Source of the DNA: Sutterella parvirubra YIT 11816
GTDB taxonomy: Bacteria > Pseudomonadota > Gammaproteobacteria > Burkholderiales > Burkholderiaceae_F
Length of the DNA stretch: 5,163 bases
NCBI RefSeq assembly: GCF_000250875.1
Contig: NZ_JH604983.1
Location: 22,943-28,105, forward strand
Direction: 5' to 3'
Shown: piece after piece, positions 1 to 5,163 of the stretch
How the letters are laid out: the number at the start of each line of letters is the position of its first letter
Numbering within the stretch: position 1 is the stretch's first letter
The notes under the pieces: model-generated
Databases searched by the model: none
Told to the model about the DNA's origin: nothing
What the model saw: only the letters and a program-made list of their open reading frames with translations
Position numbers and translations under genes: made by a program

Positions 1-103
1 GCCACGGGGCGAGGAGCCCCGCCGCGAGGAAGACCGCGAGCACCGCGAAGGCCGCCGCGGTCAAGGCGCCCCCTGCGCGCAGGCTCTGGAAAGCTTCTTT
101 CAT
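1..103 (-). CDS. ABC transporter permease, DppC-like, N-terminal fragment (gene continues past window edge)
   Basis: This is the start of a second inner-membrane permease; only 34 codons are inside the window. The ATG is at 103-101. The peptide begins MKEAFQSLRAGGA, followed by an alanine/leucine/valine-rich hydrophobic stretch (about residues 13-32) ending in LLAPW. DppC/OppC proteins typically start this way: a short cytoplasmic tail, then a first membrane helix that ends in an 'LAP' motif before the periplasmic loop. A weak ribosome site (GGAA, plus-strand 111-114) lies 7 bases upstream of the ATG. The gene follows the DppB-type permease by 44 bases on the same strand, which is the normal place for the partner permease. 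Family assignment rests on position plus this short N-terminus, so the EAA loop and other diagnostic parts are unseen. Confidence 0.75.
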   Translation of the reverse strand, partial: MKEAFQSLRAGGALTAAAFAVLAVFLAAGLLAPW

Positions 104-122
104 GGGTGTGTTCCGTGGTTGG

Positions 123-138
123 GTGGTGAAGTGGTGAA
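123..138. repeat. 8-bp perfect tandem repeat (gtggtgaa x2) between the two permease genes
   Basis: Two adjacent copies of gtggtgaa occupy 123-130 and 131-138, inside the 44-base gap between the DppB-type stop codon and the DppC-type start. In the mRNA they read as TTCACCAC twice. The repeat lies upstream of the weak ribosome site of the second permease. It could be a small slippage-prone duplication affecting spacer length; no function is evident. Confidence 0.5.
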
Positions 139-147
139 TGGGGGTTC

Positions 148-1068
148 CTACGCTTCCTTCCGGAGCTTCGGGTTGACGACGAGCGCCAAGAGGTCCATGA
201 GGAGGTTAGCGAGCACGAGCGACGCCCCCGTCATCAAGACGATCATCTGCACGACGGGAATGTCGCGGTTCGCGACCGACTGCACGAGCAGCTTCCCGAC
301 GCCCGGCCACGAGAAGACGTTTTCCGTAATGACCGCGCCGGCGACGAGGGTTCCGAGGAAGAACCCGAGAATCGTGAGGATCGAGAGCATGGCGTTGGGG
401 AGCGCGTGGAGCCAGATGACGCGGGTCTCCGGGAGCCCCCGCATCCGCGCGGCCTTGACGCACGGGAGCCGCATCGCGTCGATCATGGCGCTCCGGGCGT
501 ACCGCGAGAAGATCGCGGCTTCGGAGGTCGCCATCGTCGCGATCGGCATCACGTAGTGCAGGATCGAGCCGTCCCCGTAGGAAGGGAGCCACCCGAGCTG
601 AATCGAGAAGACGAGCAGAAGGAGGACGCCGAGGAAGAAGTTCGGGACGGCGTAGCCGAAGACCGAGACGAACATGAGCCCGCGGTCCAACTTCGTCCCG
701 CGGTGGAGCGCCGCGATGACGCCCGCGGGAATGCCGAAGGCGAGCGTGACGATCGCGGTCGGGATCATGAGGCGGAGCGTCGGCCCGAAGGCGTTCATGA
801 AGACTTCGCTGACGGGAAGGCCCGTCAAGTAGCTCGTCCCCATGTCGAACGTGACGAATTTCCCGAGGTAGATCAGGAACTGCTCCCAGAGCGGGCGATT
901 GAGCCCCCACTGCTCGCGGAAGGTTTCGAGCGCGACGGCGTCGGCGGCGTTCCCGAGCATGATGCGCGCGGGGTCGCCCGTCAGCTGCAGCCCGAAGAAG
1001 ACCACCGTGGTGAGAAGAAGGAGCGTGAGCACCGCGCGGAAGACGATGCGTGCGGCCAGAACGAACAT
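148..1068 (-). CDS. ABC transporter permease, DppB/OppB-type (peptide/nickel family)
   Basis: This is an inner-membrane channel subunit of the importer, 306 residues, close to the usual length of about 300-340 for DppB-type proteins. Residues 8-29 form the first membrane helix. A periplasmic segment follows (about 30-95) with family-typical pieces: GDPAR (31-35), GLNRPLWEQFLIYLGK (55-70) and DMGTSY (75-80). Further helices lie near 98-120, 131-157, 170-187, 227-249 and 272-297. The cytoplasmic EAA coupling loop that docks on the ATPase is visible at about 204-226 (VKAARMRGLPETRVIWLHAL, with the conserved glycine at 211). ENVFSWPGVGKLL (250-262) is another family hallmark. The end, MDLLALVVNPKLR, replaces the common 'LLDPR' ending. 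The ATG at 1068-1066 is preceded by GGGAG six bases upstream. Only one base separates this start from the ATPase stop codon, so translation is probably coupled. The stop codon is TAG at 150-148. The substrate is unknown. Confidence 0.95.
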   Translation of the reverse strand: MFVLAARIVFRAVLTLLLLTTVVFFGLQLTGDPARIMLGNAADAVALETFREQWGLNRPLWEQFLIYLGKFVTFDMGTSYLTGLPVSEVFMNAFGPTLRLMIPTAIVTLAFGIPAGVIAALHRGTKLDRGLMFVSVFGYAVPNFFLGVLLLLVFSIQLGWLPSYGDGSILHYVMPIATMATSEAAIFSRYARSAMIDAMRLPCVKAARMRGLPETRVIWLHALPNAMLSILTILGFFLGTLVAGAVITENVFSWPGVGKLLVQSVANRDIPVVQMIVLMTGASLVLANLLMDLLALVVNPKLRKEA

Positions 1069-1069
1069 G

Positions 1070-3400
1070 TCAGACTCCCATCGTGGCGTTGGCGTCGAGA
1101 TTGAGCGCGGCGTTGGCGGCGGAGGCAGAAGCTTCGGCGGCGGACGGAACGCCCTCCTCCGACTTCAGGGTCTCCCCGGCCATGAAGCACGCCACGGCGT
1201 GCCCCTCGGCCGCGTCCGTCAGCATCGGCACCTCGGTCCGACACTTGTCGCAAGCGAGCGGACAGCGCCCCGCAAAGACGCATCCGGGCGGGCGCTCGAT
1301 CGGGCTCGGCATCGAGCCCTTCGGGTAGTGCCGGATGGCGGAGGCGTCCGCACCCGGCGTGCTCGCCATCAGAAGCCGCGTGTAGGGGTGAAGGGGCCGG
1401 CGGAAGACTTCGTCCACCTCGCCCGATTCGACGATGCGGCCCAGGTACATCACCGTCACGCGGTCCGAGACGTACCGCACGACGTTCAAGTTGTGCGAGA
1501 CGAAGAGCATCGACATGTTGGTGGCGGTCTTGAGGCGGTTCAGAAGCTCCAACACCTGCGCCTGGATCGAGACGTCCAAGGACGCCACCGGTTCGTCGCA
1601 CGCGAGAAGCACGGGACGGAGCGCCACCGCGCGGGCGATGGCCGCACGCTGGAGCTGCCCGCCCGACATCACGCCCGGGATGCGCCCCGCGTGGTGCGCG
1701 GGCATCCCGACCATGGCGAGGACTTCCATCGCGCGCGCCCTGGCCGCGGCCTTGTCAAAGCCCTGGTGCACGATGAGAGGTTCGGCGACCTGGTCCACCA
1801 CCGGCACGCGCGGATCGAAGCACCCGTACGGGTCCTGCCAGATCATCTGCAAGGCGGCACGCTGCGCCTGCCAGGCGGGCGTGCGGGGCTTCGGGAAGGG
1901 TTCGTCCTTGAAGCGCACCGCCCCCTCGGTGGGCTCCTGAAGACCCAGCATGAGGCGCGCCAGGGTCGACTTCCCGCAGCCGGATTCGCCGACCAACCCC
2001 ATCACCTCGCCCCTTCGGATCTGAAGGTCGATGTCCTGGAGCACGTCCCAGGGCTTCTTCCGGCCGAAGAACCCGCGGCGGGCGTAGTAGCAGTGGCGCT
2101 GGATGCGGGCGTCGGCGATCACGCGGAAGTCGCTTCTCACGGGTTCGAGCCCGGCCATGGCCGCCAGGGCTTCCCGTTCCGAACCGTCGGCATTCACGGC
2201 CGCATCCTTCGGGAGGGATCCCTCGGCTTCGCAGCCGAGCTGAAGCTCCTCTTCCTCAAGACCTTCGGACTCGACGTACCGGGCGGCGTCCGAGCCTGCC
2301 TGAGAAGCCGTGTCGGCGCCGCACGGCGGAGCGGCGTGCGCCCCTTCGCAGCGCGTCGTCCACGTCCCTTCGCGGTCAAGGGCGCGCATGGGCGGGAGCG
2401 ACGCCCGGCAGCCGTCCGACGCGCGGGCGCAGCGGGACGCAAAGGGGCACCCGGCCCCGAGCTTCTCCGGCGGAGGAATTTCGCCCGGGATGGGCTTCAG
2501 CGTCCCGCGTTCGCTCTCCATGTCGGGCATCGCGTCCAAAAGCCCTTCGGTGTAGGGGTGTGCGGGGTTCCCGATCACCTTCGCGACCGGGCCCTCCTCG
2601 AGGACGTGCCCCGCGTACATGACGGACACGTCGTCCGCCACGTCGTGCGCGAGGTGCAGGTCGTGCGTCACCAAAAGCATCGACATCCCGCGCGAGAGGA
2701 CGAGCTCGCGCATCTCTTCCAGGAGCTCGCGCTGAACGACCACGTCGAGGGCGGTCGTCGGTTCGTCGGCAAGAAGGAGCTTCGGCGCGCCTGCGAGCGC
2801 CAACGCGATCATGACCCTCTGGCGCATCCCGCCCGAGAGCTGGTGCGCGTAGGCCGTCATGCGCTTCTCGGGGGCGGTGATCCCGACCGTCTGCAGAAGG
2901 TCCAATGCGAGACCGCGGAGTTCCGACCGCTTCGCCGCCATCGCCTTCGCGCCCGAGACGAGCCCCTCGCGGAAGTCGGGGTGCCGGTAGGCGAGCGTTT
3001 CAATGAGTTGTTCGCCCACGGTGCGCATCGGGTTCATCGCGCTCATCGCGTCCTGCACGACCATCCCGATCTCGGCACCGCGAAGCGCCGCCCAGTCCTT
3101 CGGCCTGATGTCGGTGAGTTCACGTCCGAGCCAGCGGATCGAGTCGGTCGTGCGGGCGTTGGTGCCGGCCAATCCCAAAATGGAGCGTGCGAGCACGCTT
3201 TTTCCCGACCCGGATTCACCGATCAGCGCGTGGATGCGGCCCGGTGCGACCGCGAGGTCGACGCCGTGGAGGACTTCGGTCGCGCCGAAGGCGACGCGCA
3301 GGTTCCGGATTTCGAGAATCGGTGCGGGGCGTGCGGAAGGTTCGGATGCTGCGGAGGAGTCGGGCGCGGGAACGCCGCCCGGGATCGGTGGGATCGTCAT
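1070..3400 (-). CDS. Fused dual ATP-binding protein of a peptide/nickel-type ABC importer (DppD-DppF in one chain)
   Basis: This cytoplasmic ATPase powers the importer. At 776 residues it joins two units that are usually separate proteins (DppD and DppF), as in GsiA or YejF. First half: Walker A GESGSGKS (61-68), Q-loop near Q116, signature LSGGMRQR (188-195), Walker B LLLADEP (208-214), switch histidine H246. It ends in an oligopeptide-transporter C-terminal region with [12 protein letters not shown] (281-292) and cysteines C318, C324, C331 and C351. Second half: Walker A GESGCGKS (471-478), Q-loop Q522, signature MSGGQLQR (578-585), Walker B LLACDEP (598-604), switch histidine H636, [10 protein letters not shown] (671-680), and cysteines C707, C713, C717, C720 and C738. 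Both ATP sites look intact, so both are probably active. A linker of about 70 residues (352-421), acidic and alanine-rich, joins the halves. The N-terminal 26 and C-terminal ~35 residues are low-complexity. The ATG at 3400-3398 has no good ribosome site, but no better in-frame start lies nearby and the ABC fold begins at residue 27. Confidence 0.95.
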   Translation of the reverse strand: MTIPPIPGGVPAPDSSAASEPSARPAPILEIRNLRVAFGATEVLHGVDLAVAPGRIHALIGESGSGKSVLARSILGLAGTNARTTDSIRWLGRELTDIRPKDWAALRGAEIGMVVQDAMSAMNPMRTVGEQLIETLAYRHPDFREGLVSGAKAMAAKRSELRGLALDLLQTVGITAPEKRMTAYAHQLSGGMRQRVMIALALAGAPKLLLADEPTTALDVVVQRELLEEMRELVLSRGMSMLLVTHDLHLAHDVADDVSVMYAGHVLEEGPVAKVIGNPAHPYTEGLLDAMPDMESERGTLKPIPGEIPPPEKLGAGCPFASRCARASDGCRASLPPMRALDREGTWTTRCEGAHAAPPCGADTASQAGSDAARYVESEGLEEEELQLGCEAEGSLPKDAAVNADGSEREALAAMAGLEPVRSDFRVIADARIQRHCYYARRGFFGRKKPWDVLQDIDLQIRRGEVMGLVGESGCGKSTLARLMLGLQEPTEGAVRFKDEPFPKPRTPAWQAQRAALQMIWQDPYGCFDPRVPVVDQVAEPLIVHQGFDKAAARARAMEVLAMVGMPAHHAGRIPGVMSGGQLQRAAIARAVALRPVLLACDEPVASLDVSIQAQVLELLNRLKTATNMSMLFVSHNLNVVRYVSDRVTVMYLGRIVESGEVDEVFRRPLHPYTRLLMASTPGADASAIRHYPKGSMPSPIERPPGCVFAGRCPLACDKCRTEVPMLTDAAEGHAVACFMAGETLKSEEGVPSAAEASASAANAALNLDANATMGV
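1075..1079 (-). promoter_or_regulatory. Ribosome binding site of the DppB-type permease, inside the end of the ATPase gene
   Basis: On the minus strand GGGAG lies six bases before the permease ATG (1068-1066). It sits within the last codons of the ATPase gene, whose TGA stop (1072-1070) is one base from that ATG. It is the clearest Shine-Dalgarno match in the window. It supports the chosen start and suggests that ribosomes finishing the ATPase re-initiate on the permease. Confidence 0.7.
2138..2347 (-). other. Inter-domain linker of the fused ATPase (residues about 352-421)
   Basis: This stretch encodes the segment between the C-terminal cysteine region of the first ATPase unit and the first recognisable part of the second. 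It is rich in Ala, Glu, Asp, Gly and Ser, includes the acidic run [11 protein letters not shown] (379-389), and has two extra cysteines (C360, C390). No ABC motif is present. I infer a flexible tether that allows the two nucleotide-binding domains to close on each other; it may instead carry an unrecognised regulatory role. Confidence 0.6.
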
Positions 3401-3529
3401 GCGTCGGAAGACTTCGAAAGGACTGGGGAAAGAGGAGATGCGGACGGCTCGGGTGCGGGGCGCGCGAACCGCCTTGAGCGCCCTGCCCGCCCGGTCCGCA
3501 GGCGTGCGGCCGGGCGGCGGACAGCGCGG
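3401..3529 (-). other. Intergenic region between the binding-protein and ATPase genes
   Basis: This 129-base gap contains no convincing gene. Its binding-protein side carries the GC hairpin at 3487-3517. The part next to the ATPase start is pyrimidine-rich in the mRNA (CTCCTCTTTCCCC, plus-strand 3427-3439) and lacks a Shine-Dalgarno sequence. No promoter could be identified with confidence, so I take the region to be transcribed as part of the operon. Confidence 0.5.
3487..3517 (-). promoter_or_regulatory. Strong GC hairpin just after the binding-protein gene (mRNA stabiliser or partial terminator)
   Basis: Bases 3487-3500 pair with 3505-3517 to give a 13-bp stem with a single bulged base (3495) and a 4-base loop (3501-3504). 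In the minus-strand transcript it begins 12 bases after the TAA stop of the binding-protein gene. No U-run follows, so it does not meet the criteria for an intrinsic terminator. Hairpins in this position in other ABC operons (for example malE-malF) protect the upstream message from 3' exonucleases, so that binding protein exceeds membrane components. That role is inferred here. Confidence 0.6.
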
Positions 3530-5122
3530 TTACTTGAAGCTGAGCACGTCGGCCGAGAGGTCGAGCGAGCCCTGAAGGCTCGAAGGCGTCCAGACGACGT
3601 TCTTCTGCTTCGCGTAGATCATCGGAAGGCCATAGAGCGGCACGGCCCAGGGATCCTGGTTGAAGAGCGTCAGCATCTTCCGCCAAGCGTCCTTTCGCGC
3701 GGCCGGGTCGATCGAGGTCTCCAACACCTCGCCCTCCCTGCAGAAGGCCTGGTATTCGGGCGAGTCGATCACGAAGCCTTCGTTCGTCCAGAAGCCGTTC
3801 GGCTTCATGCGGCGCCAGAGCTGCGCGACGGGGTCCGGGTAGTACGCGGAGAAGGAGGCGTTGTTGAGCATGCGGGTGGGACCGGCCTCTTCGACCTGCG
3901 TCCAGTTTTCCTTCACCTCGATCTTCACGTAGATGCCGACGGCTTTGAGCATCCCGGCGATCGCCTGGGTGACGGTGAGCTCCTGCGTGTAGTAGCCGCT
4001 CATGATGCGCCAGACGATGGGCTCACCCTTGTAGCCCGAGGCCTTGACGAGGGCCTTCGCCTTTTCCGGATCGTAGAGCTTCTTCTCCATGTCGGGCAGG
4101 TAGAGCTCGCCGAAGGTCTTCGACTGGAAGCTGTTGGCGGGCGTGGTGCTGCCGGCGAAGAGCGCCTGCACGAGAAGATCTCGGTCGATCGCGTGGAGGA
4201 ACGCCTGACGCAGGTCCTTGCTCCGCATGATCGGGTTCGTCTTCGAGTCGAAGATCATCCCGTAGATGTTGTCGATCGGACCGCCCACGACGTCGACGGT
4301 GCCGTCCGCTTGAAGGGGCTTCACCTGATCGGGCGTCACCTCAGTGATGAGGTCGAATTCGCCGGACTTCAACCCCGCGACGCGCGACGACAGTTCCGGC
4401 ACCTCGACGAACGTCACCTTCGCGGCGGGCGCGGGCTTCGCCCAGTAGTCGGGGTTGCGCTCCAGCGCCAGGCGGTTGCCGGTCCTGAATTCCACGATGC
4501 GGTAGGGCCCCGTGCCGATCGGCTTCTTGATCCAGTTCTCCCACGACCCCGCGGCCTTCCAGCCGTCTTCCGAGACGATTTCGGACATGCGCGCGGAGAA
4601 GCGCCGCTCGATGATCGGATCCGGCGTCTTCATCGTGATGCGCACGGTGTGGTCGTCGACCTTCACCACTTCCTTGAGGTTTCCGAGGAACTCCCAAGCC
4701 GCGGCGCGTCCCGGCGCGCGCTCGCCCGAGAAACGCTCGGGCCCGAACGAGAAGACGACGTCGTCCGCGGTCATGGGCGTGCCGTCGTGGAACTTCACGC
4801 CCGGGCGCAGCTTGAATTCGACGGTGTCGGGCGAAATGCGCTTCCAGCTCTCGGCCAAGCCGGGTTTCAATTCCCCGGTCGTCTGGTCGGCCTTGACGAG
4901 GGTTTCAAATACGGCGGAGACGCAGCGGTCAATCGCGTTGTTGTTGATGCCCTGGGGTTCGATGATCGTCGGGAGCTGCGGCATCGCGATCACCATGTTG
5001 TCGGCGCCGGCCGAAGCGGCGCCGGACGAGAAGGTCACGGCCGCGGCGAAGGCGGCGGCGAAGAGGGTCTTCGTGAAGGAGGCGTTGGTTTTGTCGGACT
5101 TCTGGGTCATCACAATCATCAT
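3530..5122 (-). CDS. Periplasmic substrate-binding protein, family 5 (DppA/OppA-like), of the ABC importer
   Basis: This secreted receptor captures the substrate and delivers it to the permeases. It is 530 residues, normal for the SBP_bac_5 family. A Sec signal peptide is visible: lysines near the N-terminus, hydrophobic core LFAAAFAAAVTF (20-31), and an ASA cleavage site giving mature protein from about residue 39. There is no lipobox cysteine, so it is probably a soluble periplasmic protein. Family hallmarks are LKPGLAESW (85-93), GVKFHDGTPMTADDVVFSF (108-126), IGTGPYRI (202-209), RNPDYW (222-227) and LRQAFLHAIDRDLLVQALFAG (304-324). The start is ambiguous: the N-terminus MMIVM offers ATGs at 5122, 5119 and 5110 plus a GTG at 5113, and none has a strong ribosome site. 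The ATG at 5110 (MTQKSDK...) gives the most ordinary signal peptide. It is the first gene of the visible operon. Substrate specificity cannot be assigned; short peptides are likeliest, with glutathione, opines or nickel as alternatives. Confidence 0.93.
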   Translation of the reverse strand: MMIVMTQKSDKTNASFTKTLFAAAFAAAVTFSSGAASAGADNMVIAMPQLPTIIEPQGINNNAIDRCVSAVFETLVKADQTTGELKPGLAESWKRISPDTVEFKLRPGVKFHDGTPMTADDVVFSFGPERFSGERAPGRAAAWEFLGNLKEVVKVDDHTVRITMKTPDPIIERRFSARMSEIVSEDGWKAAGSWENWIKKPIGTGPYRIVEFRTGNRLALERNPDYWAKPAPAAKVTFVEVPELSSRVAGLKSGEFDLITEVTPDQVKPLQADGTVDVVGGPIDNIYGMIFDSKTNPIMRSKDLRQAFLHAIDRDLLVQALFAGSTTPANSFQSKTFGELYLPDMEKKLYDPEKAKALVKASGYKGEPIVWRIMSGYYTQELTVTQAIAGMLKAVGIYVKIEVKENWTQVEEAGPTRMLNNASFSAYYPDPVAQLWRRMKPNGFWTNEGFVIDSPEYQAFCREGEVLETSIDPAARKDAWRKMLTLFNQDPWAVPLYGLPMIYAKQKNVVWTPSSLQGSLDLSADVLSFK

Positions 5123-5142
5123 CCCGTTCGGGTCGAGGGTGG

Positions 5143-5160
5143 CGCCGGGCGCGCCCGGCG
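5143..5160. promoter_or_regulatory. Perfect 18-bp GC palindrome upstream of the binding-protein gene
   Basis: The bases cgccgggcgcgcccggcg equal their own reverse complement across all 18 positions, with symmetry broken immediately outside. The element lies 20 bases before the furthest-upstream start codon of the binding protein. It could be an operator for a dimeric regulator, a leader hairpin (7-bp stem with a 4-base loop), or the stem of a terminator for a gene beyond the window. Composition is so GC-rich that the role remains open. Confidence 0.45.
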
Positions 5161-5163
5161 GAT

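Noticed and set aside
406..1104. Long plus-strand open frame of 232 codons opposite the permease gene
   Set aside because: It lies entirely antisense to a well-supported permease; the peptide is dominated by Arg, Glu, Asp, Gly and Pro, as expected of an out-of-frame read of GC-rich DNA, and shows no family motif.
981..1601. Minus-strand open frame of 206 codons overlapping the ATPase end and permease start
   Set aside because: It is a frame-shifted read of two genes with intact reading frames and full motif sets; the peptide is Arg/Gly/Ala-rich without recognisable features.
1070..3400. ATPase fusion as a sequencing or assembly artefact joining two genes
   Set aside because: The frame is open from end to end, both halves have all ABC motifs, and fused ATPases of this family (GsiA and YejF types) are known, so a genuine fusion is the simpler reading.
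3487..3517. Intrinsic (Rho-independent) terminator
   Set aside because: The stem is strong, but the minus-strand sequence after it (GCAGGGCG...) has no U-run, so I call it a stabilising or attenuating hairpin rather than a true terminator.
3003..3575. Plus-strand open frame of 190 codons crossing the intergenic gap
   Set aside because: Most of it is antisense to the ATPase N-terminal half, composition is low-complexity Arg/Ser/Ala, and no ribosome site or domain is visible. It is best explained as a GC-driven shadow.
3216..3686. Minus-strand open frame of 156 codons spanning the binding-protein end and ATPase start
   Set aside because: It is out of frame with both supported genes and spans the hairpin; the Arg/Pro/Ala-rich product shows no motif, so it is not taken as an extra gene or as a fusion between them.

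Overview
The window holds most of one ABC import operon of the peptide/nickel (Dpp/Opp) family, read entirely on the minus strand. In transcription order, from the high-coordinate end, it contains: a secreted family-5 substrate-binding protein (5122-3530), a single polypeptide carrying both ATPase domains (3400-1070), a DppB-type permease (1068-148), and the first 34 codons of a DppC-type permease that runs off the low-coordinate edge (103-1). Together these supply every part of a working importer. The binding protein captures the substrate outside the inner membrane, the two permeases form the channel, and the fused ATPase powers it.

The sequence is GC-rich, with strong G/C at third codon positions. 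This produces many long open frames opposite the real genes, which I treat as shadows. A high-GC Gram-negative proteobacterium fits the composition, the Sec signal peptide without a lipobox cysteine, and the operon type. A betaproteobacterium is possible, but I cannot fix the genus from this window.

There are few non-coding stretches. The 41 bases upstream of the binding protein contain a perfect 18-bp GC palindrome. The 129 bases between the binding protein and ATPase genes contain a strong 13-bp hairpin without a U-tract, placed where it could protect the binding-protein message or dampen read-through. The ATPase and permease genes are one base apart. The two permease genes are 44 bases apart and that gap includes an 8-bp tandem repeat.

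The transported substrate cannot be read from sequence alone; short peptides are the default guess. I see no mobile element, CRISPR array, RNA gene, or evidence of a new kind of system. The less ordinary points are the gene order (ATPase fusion between binding protein and permeases), the long acidic linker and tails of the fused ATPase, and the two intergenic palindromes.
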